Assembly: GCA_026391005.1 (NCBI GenBank)
Contig: JAPLEV010000008.1
Span: 1-64,000 of the forward strand
Direction: 5' to 3'
Length of the DNA stretch: 64,000 nt
From: Flavobacteriia bacterium
GTDB lineage: Bacteria; Bacteroidota; Bacteroidia; Flavobacteriales_D; Crocinitomicaceae
A program made the translations under genes and the position numbers. This document shows, piece by piece, positions 43,431 through 52,619 of this stretch (positions are counted from its first letter, which is position 1; each line of letters starts with the position of its first letter). The notes under the pieces are model-generated. The model was given only the letters and a program-made list of their open reading frames with translations. It had not been told where the DNA came from and did not search any database.

Positions 43431-44350
43431 ATTTCTTTCATTTGAAAATGTGACAATTCAACAAATCGAGCAATTCGATTATTCAATTCAGTTGTTGTAA
43501 TTTCTTTCAAGCGATTTGTTCCAAATTTCTCAACACAAAAAGAGGCTAATGCAGAGCCTGCAATGATGGCGCTTTTCATATTCTCGAAACTAAAATCGTC
43601 TGTGGAAGCAATGTATCCCATAAATCCACCAGCAAAAGTATCTCCTGCACCCGTTGGATCAAAGACCTCTTCCAAGGGAAGAGCTGGCGCATAAAATATT
43701 TTTTCGCCATGGAACAACAATGCACCATGCTCACCTTTTTTAATAATAACAATTTGGGGTCCCATAGCTTGAATAATCGAAGCGGCCTTAACCAACGAAT
43801 ACGTGCCTGATAATTGCCTTGCTTCTTCATCATTAATGATAATTACGTCTACTAATTTAATGGTTTTTTTCAATTCCTCCAAAGCAATATCCATCCAAAA
43901 ATTCATCGTGTCCATTGCGATCAATTTTGGTCGCTTAACTAAGCGCTCAATAACCGTTCGCTGAACTTCTGGGCTTAAGTTTCCTAATAATAGATAGTCT
44001 ACATCTTGATAATTTTCTGGTACAATTGGGTCAAAGGTCCCTAGAACATTAAGCTCTGTTGCCAGGGTGTCTCTTGAATTCATATCGTTGTGATACTTTC
44101 CCGACCAGAAAAATGTCTTACCTCCCTGAATTATTTGTAAACCGTCTAAATTAACTCCTTTTTCCTTCAATTCTTGAAGTGTTTCCGAAGGGAAATCCTC
44201 ACCCACAACAGAAATTATACCCTGTTCTTTTAAAAAAAATGCAGCAGAAAAACAGATATATGTACCTGCCCCACCTACAATTTTATCTGTTTTACCAAAA
44301 GGTGTTTCAATAGCATCGAATGCAACACTACCAACCGTTAATAATTTCAT
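43427..44350 (-). CDS. PfkB-family carbohydrate or nucleoside kinase
   Basis: The 307-residue protein has the ribokinase-fold motifs: N-terminal VGSVAFDAIETPFG and VGGAGTYICFSAAFF (about 25-40), and the second PfkB signature FDPTGAGDTFAGGFMGY (about 236-252), with the catalytic Asp in GAGD. It phosphorylates a sugar or nucleoside with ATP; the substrate is not clear from sequence. It is the first gene of the five-gene minus-strand operon, with its own -7 element, and starts the chain of overlapping reading frames. Confidence 0.88.
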   Translation of the reverse strand: MKLLTVGSVAFDAIETPFGKTDKIVGGAGTYICFSAAFFLKEQGIISVVGEDFPSETLQELKEKGVNLDGLQIIQGGKTFFWSGKYHNDMNSRDTLATELNVLGTFDPIVPENYQDVDYLLLGNLSPEVQRTVIERLVKRPKLIAMDTMNFWMDIALEELKKTIKLVDVIIINDEEARQLSGTYSLVKAASIIQAMGPQIVIIKKGEHGALLFHGEKIFYAPALPLEEVFDPTGAGDTFAGGFMGYIASTDDFSFENMKSAIIAGSALASFCVEKFGTNRLKEITTTELNNRIARFVELSHFQMKEI

Positions 44351-44364
44351 ACAATTTTTTTTGG

Positions 44365-44372
44365 CAAAGATA
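44365..44372 (-). promoter_or_regulatory. -7 promoter element TATCTTTG (minus strand) for the PfkB operon
   Basis: Plus strand reads CAAAGATA. Exact consensus, 14 bases before the PfkB ATG, with a predicted start near 44361. It probably drives all five genes down to the GT9 gene. Confidence 0.65.
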
Positions 44373-44423
44373 AGGAATTACACTTTTATCAACCTATGAA
44401 ATAAAGCAATTAAACAATAATTG

Positions 44424-44431
44424 TAGCTTTG
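44424..44431 (+). promoter_or_regulatory. -7 promoter element TAGCTTTG for the methyltransferase
   Basis: Exact consensus 37 bases before the ATG at 44469, in the divergent gap with the PfkB operon. Confidence 0.6.
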
Positions 44432-44468
44432 AAAAATAGAATAGTTAAACATATTTAAAAATAATTAA

Positions 44469-45299
44469 ATGAGTAAATTGCCGGAAGCTGATAATTACAA
44501 AGAAATTAACCAAATTGCTTGGGATGAAAAAGTGGCAGTTCATCTCCAATCTGATTTTTATAATGTAGCTGCATTTAAAAAAGGTTGGTGTTCTTTAAAA
44601 ACTCCAGAGCTCCAACTCCTAGGGGATATTAAAGGTAAAAAAATACTCCACTTACAATGCCATTTTGGTCAAGACTCCATCAGTTTAGCAAGAATGGGCG
44701 GACAAGTTACCGGAGTTGACTTTTCACCAAAGGCTATACATGCAGCACAATCTTTAAGCAGTGAATTGGGTATTGACATTAAGTTTATATGTTGTGATAT
44801 TTATTCATTAAAAGAACAATTGAACGAAAAATTCGATCTAGTATTTACAAGTTATGGAACCATTGGATGGCTGCCTGATGTTTCAAAATGGGCGGAGATT
44901 GTAGGTCATTTTTTAAAACTAGGCGGTAATTTTATTATGGCGGATTTCCATCCCTTTATTTGGACTTTTGACGGCAAGTTGGAATTTATTGCCTTCGACT
45001 ATTTTAATACCGGACCTATTGTCGAGGAGGTGGAAGGTACTTATGCAGATTCAAAGGCTGATATTTGCAACAAAACGATTGGTTGGAATCACAGTTTAGC
45101 ATCCCTATTTCAGGCGCTAATTGATCAAGGAATCAACATAAAAAAGTTCGATGAACACGATTATTCTCCCTATAGTTGCTTTCAAAACCTCGAGGAACAA
45201 AGTCCATCAGAATTTCGCTTCAAACATATTAAGTTTAGAATACCAATGATGTATTCCATACTCGGCGAAAAAACTTATAAATCAAATTTAATCCCCTGA
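44469..45299 (+). CDS. Class I SAM-dependent methyltransferase
   Basis: The 276-residue protein has motif I KILHLQCHFGQDSISLARMG (about 58-77), motif II region VTGVDFSPKAIHAA (about 80-93), the post-II CCDIYSLKE and motif FDLVFTSYGTIGWLPD (about 121-136), typical of Methyltransf_11/25 small-molecule methyltransferases. The acceptor is unknown. It starts IAWDEKVAVHLQSDFYN after a short leader, a start seen in a common bacterial subfamily. Its 3' end overlaps the converging ALDH7 gene by 25 bases. Confidence 0.85.
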   Translation: MSKLPEADNYKEINQIAWDEKVAVHLQSDFYNVAAFKKGWCSLKTPELQLLGDIKGKKILHLQCHFGQDSISLARMGGQVTGVDFSPKAIHAAQSLSSELGIDIKFICCDIYSLKEQLNEKFDLVFTSYGTIGWLPDVSKWAEIVGHFLKLGGNFIMADFHPFIWTFDGKLEFIAFDYFNTGPIVEEVEGTYADSKADICNKTIGWNHSLASLFQALIDQGINIKKFDEHDYSPYSCFQNLEEQSPSEFRFKHIKFRIPMMYSILGEKTYKSNLIP

Positions 45300-46804
45300 G
45301 CCAATGGTAAGCTATCAGAATAATTGATTGTATTTGTTTGTCTTCTCATATAAACTTTCCAAGCATCGGATCCCGATTCACGCCCACCTCCTGTTTCCTT
45401 TTCACCACCAAATGCACCCCCAATTTCGGCACCAGAAGTACCAATATTAACATTTGCTATACCGCAATCAGATCCAGATGCTGCTAAAAAAGCTTCCGCT
45501 TCTTTTAGATTATTGGTCATGATTGCAGATGAAAGCCCCTGTGGAACGTTGTTTTGAAGCGCAACGGCATTGGAAACATCGCCTGTATATTTCATTAAAT
45601 ATAAAATCGGAGCAAAGGTCTCATGCTGAACCATGGAAAAATGATTTTCCGCTTCAAGAATAACGGGTTTTACATAGCAACCAGATGCATATTGATCTCC
45701 TGTGAGAACCTCGGCATCTATTAAAACATTTGCACCTTCTGACTTAGCTTTTTCAATCGCTACTAAATAATTATTTACCGCATCTTTATCGATTAATGGA
45801 CCAACATGGTTATCGGTATTAAGAGGATCCCCTATTTTTAATTGTCCGTAAGCTTTAACGATAGCATCCCTTACCTTTTCATAAATATCTTCATGAATAA
45901 TTAATCGGCGAGTTGAGGTACAACGTTGACCAGCAGTTCCTACAGCGCCAAAAACTGCACCAGGCACCACCACTTTTAAATCGGCAGAAGGGGCAATAAT
46001 GATCGCATTATTTCCTCCAAGTTCTAGAAGGGCTCTTCCAAGTCTTGCGCCAACTAAAGCACCGACATTTTTTCCCATTCTTGTTGATCCAGTAGCTGAA
46101 ATAAGAGGCACTCTTGCATCACTTGCCATTAATTTTCCAATTTCAGCATCTCCAATAACCAAACAAGACACCCCCTCTGGAACATTATTTTCTTTAAACA
46201 CTTGATTAGTAATAAATTGACACGCTAAGGAAGTAAGCGGCGTTTTTTCAGACGGTTTCCAAACACAAACATCACCACAAACCCAGGCTAGGGCAGTATT
46301 CCAATTCCAAACAGCAACAGGAAAATTAAAAGCAGAGATAATACCTACAATTCCCAAAGGATGATATTGTTCATACATACGATGACTAGGTCTTTCAGAA
46401 TGCATGGTTAAGCCATAAAGTTGGCGAGACAAGCCTACTGCGAAATCACAAATATCTATCATCTCCTGCACTTCTCCAAGCCCTTCTTGCAATGATTTTC
46501 CCATTTCATAAGAAACCAATTTCCCGAGAGGCTCTTTGTAAAACCTTAGTTTTTCAGCTAACTGCCGAACTACTTCGCCACGTTTAGGTGCTGGTATTTG
46601 ACGCCATTCTACAAATGCTGCTTGAGCTGTTTTAATGACCCTATCATAATCTGATGCATTTGCTGATTTAACAGACGCTATTAATTTTCCATCTACAGGA
46701 GAATAAGAGTCTATTAATTTCCCATCGGTACTTATCCAATTTTGACCTGTAGACGCACCATTATTTGTTGTTTGAATACTGAAAATACTTAAAACATCCT
46801 TCAT
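45275..46804 (-). CDS. ALDH7-type aldehyde dehydrogenase (alpha-aminoadipic semialdehyde dehydrogenase-like)
   Basis: The 509-residue NAD-dependent enzyme has the catalytic Cys in GQRCTSTRRL (about 293), the general-base Glu in ELGGNNAIII (about 257) and the ALDH7/antiquitin-specific blocks LYGLTMHSERPSHRMYEQ and AFNFPVAVWNWNTALAW. ALDH7 oxidises alpha-aminoadipic semialdehyde in lysine breakdown and related aldehydes. I chose ATG 46804: an in-frame ATG at 46834 lies at or upstream of the predicted transcription start set by the -7 element. Its pathway partners are not in the window. Confidence 0.88.
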   Translation of the reverse strand: MKDVLSIFSIQTTNNGASTGQNWISTDGKLIDSYSPVDGKLIASVKSANASDYDRVIKTAQAAFVEWRQIPAPKRGEVVRQLAEKLRFYKEPLGKLVSYEMGKSLQEGLGEVQEMIDICDFAVGLSRQLYGLTMHSERPSHRMYEQYHPLGIVGIISAFNFPVAVWNWNTALAWVCGDVCVWKPSEKTPLTSLACQFITNQVFKENNVPEGVSCLVIGDAEIGKLMASDARVPLISATGSTRMGKNVGALVGARLGRALLELGGNNAIIIAPSADLKVVVPGAVFGAVGTAGQRCTSTRRLIIHEDIYEKVRDAIVKAYGQLKIGDPLNTDNHVGPLIDKDAVNNYLVAIEKAKSEGANVLIDAEVLTGDQYASGCYVKPVILEAENHFSMVQHETFAPILYLMKYTGDVSNAVALQNNVPQGLSSAIMTNNLKEAEAFLAASGSDCGIANVNIGTSGAEIGGAFGGEKETGGGRESGSDAWKVYMRRQTNTINYSDSLPLAQGIKFDL

Positions 46805-46831
46805 CGCTATAAATTGATTATTTATTATATA

Positions 46832-46839
46832 CAAAATTA
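46832..46839 (-). promoter_or_regulatory. -7 promoter element TAATTTTG (minus strand) for ALDH7
   Basis: Plus strand reads CAAAATTA; exact consensus 27 bases before ATG 46804. It overlaps the alternative ATG at 46834, ruling that start out if the promoter is real. Confidence 0.55.
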
Positions 46840-46881
46840 ATCAGTTTTATAAGCAAATGAGTAAAACCGATAGTTTAAAAT

Positions 46882-46916
46882 AAAAAAAAACCGTCAGGAG
46901 ACTATCCCAACGGTTT
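46882..46916 (-). terminator. Intrinsic terminator after rplY (minus strand)
   Basis: On the minus strand AAACCGT (46916-46910) pairs with ACGGTTT (46894-46888), followed by T residues to 46882. The loop is long (15 bases) and partly self-complementary (GGGA/TCTC). Confidence 0.78.
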
Positions 46917-46937
46917 AATTTTAATTATGCTTATATT

Positions 46938-47534
46938 CTATGCTTCTGCCTCAGTATCGTCGTCGTCGTCGTCGTCTGTCGGTTTAACCGCTCCTCTTGC
47001 CATCTTCACAGAAACCACAACAGCATTTGCTGGGTCTAAAAAAGATATACCAGGAATAGAAATACTATTAACTCGCAAGGATTGACCTATCTTTAAACTT
47101 GATATATCTAGGGTAATAGCATCAGGAATGGCAGATGGCAATCCTACACAAGATAAATTCCTAAAAACTTGCATTAATCGACCTCCTGCTAGTACGCCAC
47201 GTGCTGAACCAATTAATCGAACTGGTAATTTAACACTAACTGGTTTAGCATCATTTAATTCATAGAAGTCAACATGTTGAATGGTGTCTTTCGTTGGATG
47301 CTGCTGCAATTCACGAATAATTCCCATTGCTTTTTTACCTTCAATATCCAAGGCAACTTGGTACACCTCAGGTGAAAAAACGATTTTATCTATGTCTACT
47401 CGTTTTACGGAAAAGTGGGTTTGATCACCTTGTCCGTAAAGTACACACGGAACTCTACCCTCGTTTCTGATAATGGTAGCTTCCTTTTTCCCTACGTTCG
47501 CTCTAAGCGAACCGCTCAATTGTGCTGTTTTCAT
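46938..47534 (-). CDS. rplY: 50S ribosomal protein bL25 (Ctc/TL5 form)
   Basis: Binds 5S rRNA in the large subunit. The 198-residue protein has the L25 N-domain (SLRANVGKKEATIIRNEGRVPCVLYG in parts, HPTKDTIQHVDFYEL about 79-93) and the Ctc C-domain (VKLPVRLIGSARGVLAGG, DALTLDIS-like PDAITLDISSLKIGQSL). The C-terminus ends in seven aspartates encoded by a GAC repeat, then TEAEA. It lies 11 bases after prs, the common order in Bacteroidota; a pth gene, which often follows, is not there. Confidence 0.92.
   Translation of the reverse strand: MKTAQLSGSLRANVGKKEATIIRNEGRVPCVLYGQGDQTHFSVKRVDIDKIVFSPEVYQVALDIEGKKAMGIIRELQQHPTKDTIQHVDFYELNDAKPVSVKLPVRLIGSARGVLAGGRLMQVFRNLSCVGLPSAIPDAITLDISSLKIGQSLRVNSISIPGISFLDPANAVVVSVKMARGAVKPTDDDDDDDTEAEA
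46956..46976 (-). repeat. Trinucleotide repeat (GAC)6GAT in rplY
   Basis: The minus strand reads six GAC triplets and one GAT, encoding seven Asp near the bL25 C-terminus. Being in frame, slippage would change only the number of Asp residues. Confidence 0.9.
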
Positions 47535-47545
47535 TTATTATTTAT

Positions 47546-48475
47546 TTAAGAGATTACAAAATGTGAACTAATTGATTCATTATTAACCAATTTTTTAATT
47601 ACGTCTGCAAATAAATCTGCAACCGAAATGACACGAATTTTCGGGCTTGATTTCGCCAGAGGAATTGTATCGGTAACAATAATTTCTGTTAGCTTCGAAT
47701 TGTTTATGCGTTCAAAAGCTGGTCCAGACAAGACGGCATGTGTACAAAATGCTCGTACGCTAAGTGCGCCTTTTTCCATTAATAAATCAGCTGCTGTTGT
47801 TAATGTTCCTGCTGTATCACACATATCGTCAATGATAATAACGTCCTTACCCACCACATCACCAATAACAGTCATTTCCGCTATTTCATTCGCGCGTTTT
47901 CTATTTTTATGACAAAGCGCTAAGCCGCAATTTAAATTTTTGGCATATGAATTCGCTCGCTTTGCCCCACCAACATCAGGAGCTGCAATTACCAAATTAC
48001 CATTGTCTAATTTGTTTATTTCTTTTAAGAAAAGAGTAGAAGCATATAGATGATCAACTGGAACCTCAAAAAACCCTTGAATTTGATCGGCATGTAAATC
48101 CATTGTCATTACCCTATCTACTCCTGCAGCAATTAGCATATTCGCAATCAATTTTGCACCAATTGCCACCCTAGGCTTGTCTTTTCGATCTTGACGTGCA
48201 AAACCGAAATAAGGAATTACAGCAATTATTTTTCGGGCGGAAGCTCTTCTTGCCGCATCAATAAGTAGAAGCAATTCAAAAATATTTTCGGTGGGAGGCA
48301 TGGTAGATTGAATAATAAATACATCTTGTCCACGAACTGTTTCTTCAAAGGATGGTTGAAATTCCCCATCACTAAAAACAGTCACATTTACATCTCCTAA
48401 AGGCAAGCCAAAATGCTCGGCAATTCGAGACGAGAGATCAAGCGATGCTCTACCAGAAAATAATTTAACGCCCAT
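47546..48475 (-). CDS. prs: Ribose-phosphate pyrophosphokinase
   Basis: Makes PRPP from ribose 5-phosphate and ATP, feeding nucleotide, His and Trp synthesis (and apt in this window). The 309-residue protein has KLFSGRASLDLSSRIAEHFG, FGFARQDRKDKPR (about 92-104), MDLHADQIQGFF (about 126-137) and the PRPP loop DVIIIDDMCDTAGTLTTAA (about 213-231). ATG 48475 gives the normal length; the longer frame from 48547 would begin upstream of the promoter. Confidence 0.95.
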   Translation of the reverse strand: MGVKLFSGRASLDLSSRIAEHFGLPLGDVNVTVFSDGEFQPSFEETVRGQDVFIIQSTMPPTENIFELLLLIDAARRASARKIIAVIPYFGFARQDRKDKPRVAIGAKLIANMLIAAGVDRVMTMDLHADQIQGFFEVPVDHLYASTLFLKEINKLDNGNLVIAAPDVGGAKRANSYAKNLNCGLALCHKNRKRANEIAEMTVIGDVVGKDVIIIDDMCDTAGTLTTAADLLMEKGALSVRAFCTHAVLSGPAFERINNSKLTEIIVTDTIPLAKSSPKIRVISVADLFADVIKKLVNNESISSHFVIS

Positions 48476-48493
48476 TTTTAATTTTAACGTTTG

Positions 48494-48501
48494 CAAAGTT
48501 A
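48494..48501 (-). promoter_or_regulatory. -7 promoter element TAACTTTG (minus strand) for prs-rplY
   Basis: Plus strand reads CAAAGTTA; exact consensus, with a predicted start near 48490, 15 bases before the chosen prs ATG. Confidence 0.65.
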
Positions 48502-48595
48502 GGGATTTAAAAGAAATTAAAATAATTTTAGGCCTCAATAAACTCAAAAGTTGTAATCAATTTATGAGTATTGCACACTTAAAATTAAAAGAAGG

Positions 48596-51220
48596 ATGAA
48601 AATTTTAAAAATTCAGGCGTTACAAGGCCCCAACATTTGGAGTATTTCCAGAAAAAAACTAATCCAAATGCGATTGGATTTAGAAGAGCTTGAGGAATTA
48701 CCAACAAATAAAATTGATGGATTTAGGGAACGCATTGAAGCACTTATTCCTTCTTTAATAACTCATCGTTGCTCAGAAGGATGTCATGGTGGATTTTTTA
48801 TGCGCATTGATAAAGGCACTTGGATGGGACATGTCATAGAACATATCGCATTAGAAATTCAAACCTTAGCTGGAATGGATGTTGGATTTGGACGAACAAG
48901 AGAAACCAAAACTAAAGGTGTTTACAATGTCGTTTTTAATTATTTAGAAGAAAAAGTAGGGGTTTTTGCAGCTGAATCATCCGTAAAAATTGCTCAAGCC
49001 ATTATAAATGGAGAGGCGTATGATCTTTTGGCAGATATTCAGAAGATGAAAGAAATTCGAGAGAAAGTGCGACTAGGACCGAGTACCGGGAGTATTGTTG
49101 ATGAGGCTAAATCACGGGATATTCCTTGGATTAGATTAGGCACTAATTCATTAATTCAACTGGGTTATGGAATAAATCAAATGCGCTTTCAAGCGACGAT
49201 GACCTGTAAAACAAGTAATATTGCTGTTGATATTGCGTGTAACAAAGAGCAGACGAAGAAAATGCTTGATGCTGCCTCTATTCCTGTTGCTAAAGGGTCT
49301 ATCTGCGTCGATGAAGAAGACTTAACGGAAACGATAAAATCAATTGGCTATCCAATCGTATTAAAGCCGCTAGACGGAAACCATGGTAAAGGCGCTTCCA
49401 TTAATGTACTCAATTGGGAAGACGCGGTAATGGGACTAAAATATGCCCAAAAATATTCAAGAAGAGTAATCGTTGAGAAGTTTATTACCGGATATGATTT
49501 TCGGGTCTTAGTTATTGACAACAAAATTGTTGCTGCCGCTCAAAGGGTACCCGCACACGTAGTGGGAGATGGCATTAATTCAATCGAAGAATTAATCAAA
49601 ATTGTAAATGCCGATCCCAGAAGAGGTTATGGACATGAAAATGTGTTAACCGAAATTGACATTGACCGAGACAGCTTGGAATTATTAGAAAAAAGGAACT
49701 TGACCGTTAATTCAATTCCCGAGAAAGACGATATAGTATATTTAAAATCGACAGCTAATTTAAGTACCGGTGGTACATCAATAGATGTAACAGATATGAT
49801 GCATCCCGAGAACATATTTATGGCAGAACGTATTTCTAGAATTATTGGCCTAGACGTTTGTGGGGTTGATATTATGGCGAATAACCTTACCCAATCCTTA
49901 AAAGAAAATGGCGGAGTTATTTTAGAAGTAAATGCAGCACCTGGATTTAGGATGCACTTAGCACCTTCAGAAGGATTACCTAGAAATGTTGCCGCTCCAG
50001 TTATTGACATGCTTTATCCACTTGGGAAACCTTCACGAATACCAATTATAGCAATTACAGGAACGAACGGTAAAACAACAACAACGCGTTTAATTGCTCA
50101 TATTGTAAAAAATAATGGCTTCCGAGTTGGCTTCACTACTTCCGATGGAATATATATTCAAAATCATTTAATGGAGAAGGGTGACACAACTGGCCCAATA
50201 TCCGCCGAATATATTTTAAAAGACCCAAATGTTGAATTTGCAGTATTAGAAACCGCAAGAGGCGGCATATTAAGATCAGGTCTTGGCTTTAGCAGATGTG
50301 ACATTGGGATAATAACCAATATTCAAGAAGATCACCTAGGGATAAGTGATATTCACGACCTAAAAGACTTATCACGTGTTAAATCTGTTGTAGTTGAAAG
50401 CATAAAAAAAGATGGTTGGGCGGTCTTAAATGGCGAAGATGAATATTGCTTAAAAATTGCTGATAAATTGGATTGTAATATTGCCCTGTTTAGTTTAAAT
50501 GAAAATAATAAAGCAATTATTGAGCATTGTAAAAATGGTGGAATTGCTGCTATCTATGAAAATGGCTTTGTCACCATTAAAAAAGGCGATTGGAAAATTA
50601 GAGTCGAAAAAGCGACACTTATTCCTTTAACGATGAACGGTAAGGCGAAGTTCATGATAGCGAATGTCCTTGCGGCAACCCTTGCCTCCTATTTATACGG
50701 CTTCAAAATAGAAGACATTAAATTGTCCCTAACTACTTTCCTGCCTGGGGCTGCGCAGACACCTGGCAGAATGAATGTATTTAAATTTTCCAAGTTTAAG
50801 GTGATGATTGATTTTGCTCATAATCCAACTGGCTACCGCGGAATTGAGGATTATTTACAAAGTGTAGAAGCGAAAAGAAAAATTGGGATTATTTCTGGTA
50901 TTGGAGACCGACGTGATGATGACATAAAAGAATGTGCAAGAATTGCCGCTAGAATGTTTGATCACATTATTATTCGCCAAGAAAAATACTTGCGTGGCAG
51001 AACAGAAAAACAAATCATTGATCTAATTATTGATGGCATCAAAGAATCTGATACGGCTACATCGTATGAAGTTGTAACACTTGAAATTGATGCGATTCGA
51101 CATGCTTTTTCACTGGCTGAAGAAGGTACCTATATCGTTGCACTCAGTGATGTTGTTGCCAATGCAATTGAAATTGTTCAAAATTATTTGGATGCCGAAA
51201 TTGAAAATAAGGTTGTTTGA
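48596..51220 (+). CDS. cphA: Cyanophycin synthetase
   Basis: Polymerises Asp and Arg into cyanophycin, a nitrogen-storage polymer, using ATP without ribosomes. The 874-residue protein matches CphA1 in length and layout: N-terminal domain (about 1-190; LQGPNIWSISRKKLIQM, THRCSEGCHGGFF, GHVIEHIALEIQ), ATP-grasp domain (about 215-470; VLKPLDGNHGKGASI, ILEVNAAPGFRMHL) that adds Asp, and Mur-ligase-like domain (about 480-874; P-loop ITGTNGKTTTTR at about 486-497, FAHNPTGYRG) that adds Arg. No cyanophycinase or isoaspartyl dipeptidase gene is nearby. A good -7 element was not found. Confidence 0.9.
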   Translation: MKILKIQALQGPNIWSISRKKLIQMRLDLEELEELPTNKIDGFRERIEALIPSLITHRCSEGCHGGFFMRIDKGTWMGHVIEHIALEIQTLAGMDVGFGRTRETKTKGVYNVVFNYLEEKVGVFAAESSVKIAQAIINGEAYDLLADIQKMKEIREKVRLGPSTGSIVDEAKSRDIPWIRLGTNSLIQLGYGINQMRFQATMTCKTSNIAVDIACNKEQTKKMLDAASIPVAKGSICVDEEDLTETIKSIGYPIVLKPLDGNHGKGASINVLNWEDAVMGLKYAQKYSRRVIVEKFITGYDFRVLVIDNKIVAAAQRVPAHVVGDGINSIEELIKIVNADPRRGYGHENVLTEIDIDRDSLELLEKRNLTVNSIPEKDDIVYLKSTANLSTGGTSIDVTDMMHPENIFMAERISRIIGLDVCGVDIMANNLTQSLKENGGVILEVNAAPGFRMHLAPSEGLPRNVAAPVIDMLYPLGKPSRIPIIAITGTNGKTTTTRLIAHIVKNNGFRVGFTTSDGIYIQNHLMEKGDTTGPISAEYILKDPNVEFAVLETARGGILRSGLGFSRCDIGIITNIQEDHLGISDIHDLKDLSRVKSVVVESIKKDGWAVLNGEDEYCLKIADKLDCNIALFSLNENNKAIIEHCKNGGIAAIYENGFVTIKKGDWKIRVEKATLIPLTMNGKAKFMIANVLAATLASYLYGFKIEDIKLSLTTFLPGAAQTPGRMNVFKFSKFKVMIDFAHNPTGYRGIEDYLQSVEAKRKIGIISGIGDRRDDDIKECARIAARMFDHIIIRQEKYLRGRTEKQIIDLIIDGIKESDTATSYEVVTLEIDAIRHAFSLAEEGTYIVALSDVVANAIEIVQNYLDAEIENKVV

Positions 51221-51224
51221 TTGA

Positions 51225-52607
51225 ATGAGCGAAAGGCAAATCTTTACCCTAAAGCAAGTTGTTTCTTCAATTAAAAAAACCATTGAAGAACGCTATCATA
51301 GCACCTATTGGGTAAAGGCTGAAATGCATAAGTTAAACCTTTATCCTAGCGGGCACGCTTTCCCTGAACTTGTTCAAAAAGAAGGCGATAAAATTGTCGC
51401 TCAAATTAATGGTAATATTTGGAAAACTCAATTTAACCAAATTAATAAACGGTTCATTGAGATAGTTAAAGAGCCGCTTTGCGAAGGGACTAATTTATTA
51501 CTATGTGTAAAAATTGTTTTTAATGAGTCGTATGGCTTAAGCTTACAAATCATTGATATAGACCCCTCCTTTTCCTTAGGTGAACTGCAAAAAGAACGCG
51601 ATGATACCCTAAAAAAACTGCATGAATTGGGTATTTTAAATAAAAATCAATCATTGCCTTTCCCACTGCTGCCTAAACGGATTGCTTTAATATCAGCTGA
51701 ATCGAGTAAAGGACTCTCCGACTTTATGCAAATGATAACGGAATCAAGTAATAAATATACCCTTGAAACACATTTATTCCCCGCTTACCTTCAGGGTGAT
51801 GTAGCAATAAAATCAATTATTCAAGCTTTAAATAAAATTAAAAAAGTAAGCCAGCATTTTGATGTTGTCCTTATAATTCGTGGAGGAGGAGGTGAAGTAG
51901 GACTTTCTTGCTATAATAATTTTGAATTGTGTAAAAGCATTGCCGAATTTCCCCTGCCAGTTTTAACCGGCATAGGGCATTCTACCAACCTTACGGTAGC
52001 AGAAATGGTTTCATTTAGACATGCTATAACACCTACAAAACTAGCAGAATTCCTTCTCGTGAATTTCAAAGAATTGGACCTTGCCCTCCAAAGTGCATTT
52101 TATATCATGAGGAGTGGAAGTAAAAGCTGCCTTTCTTATTCTAAAACAGCTTTTAAAAACATGGCCGCTATGTTAAAACAACTTAGTGCAAACCATACAC
52201 TTTCTGCACACAACGAAATAAGTCTCAGCTCAACAAAAATTTCATTTTCGAGCAGGCAACTTATTGAAAGAGCAGAAGGAAAAATAGAAAGATCTATTTT
52301 TGCAATAAAAGGGTTAATTAAAAACCAATTAGAGAATAATAGTTCGGTCTTCAAGGCTTACTCCCCTCGTCTTAACCTGGCTGCAGGCAAGAAAAACCAC
52401 AGCGAAAGCAATCAGTTAATGAGCTTTGAAAGTATAATTAATGCACTAAACCCAGAAAACGTCCTCAAGCGAGGGTATTCAATAACCCTGCATAAAGGCA
52501 AATTAATTAGCATTACAACACCCTTAAAAGAAGGCGACCAAATCTCAACAAAAACAGAAGGTTTGACAATTACTTCAACTTGGATTAAAACAGAAGTCAA
52601 TAATTGA
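51225..52607 (+). CDS. xseA: Exodeoxyribonuclease VII large subunit
   Basis: The catalytic subunit of a single-strand-specific exonuclease. The 460-residue protein has an N-terminal OB fold (about 8-105; YWVKAEMHKLNLYPSGHAFPEL in parts), then the XseA core with LPFPLLPKRIALISAESSKG (about 145-164), VVLIIRGGGGEVGLSCYNN (about 216-234), TGIGHSTNLTVAEMV (about 249-263) and the C-terminal VLKRGYSIT. Four bases separate it from cphA. The small subunit gene xseB, which usually follows directly, is not found. Confidence 0.9.
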   Translation: MSERQIFTLKQVVSSIKKTIEERYHSTYWVKAEMHKLNLYPSGHAFPELVQKEGDKIVAQINGNIWKTQFNQINKRFIEIVKEPLCEGTNLLLCVKIVFNESYGLSLQIIDIDPSFSLGELQKERDDTLKKLHELGILNKNQSLPFPLLPKRIALISAESSKGLSDFMQMITESSNKYTLETHLFPAYLQGDVAIKSIIQALNKIKKVSQHFDVVLIIRGGGGEVGLSCYNNFELCKSIAEFPLPVLTGIGHSTNLTVAEMVSFRHAITPTKLAEFLLVNFKELDLALQSAFYIMRSGSKSCLSYSKTAFKNMAAMLKQLSANHTLSAHNEISLSSTKISFSSRQLIERAEGKIERSIFAIKGLIKNQLENNSSVFKAYSPRLNLAAGKKNHSESNQLMSFESIINALNPENVLKRGYSITLHKGKLISITTPLKEGDQISTKTEGLTITSTWIKTEVNN

Positions 52608-52619
52608 GAATCGAGTTTA

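Noticed and set aside
46882-46916. Reading the hairpin after rplY as a plus-strand element
   Set aside because: The T run is on the minus strand and the rplY stop is 22 bases upstream, so it serves rplY.
48476-48547. 24-residue N-terminal extension of prs
   Set aside because: The extension lies across the -7 promoter at 48494-48501 and is not part of the conserved PRPP synthetase start.
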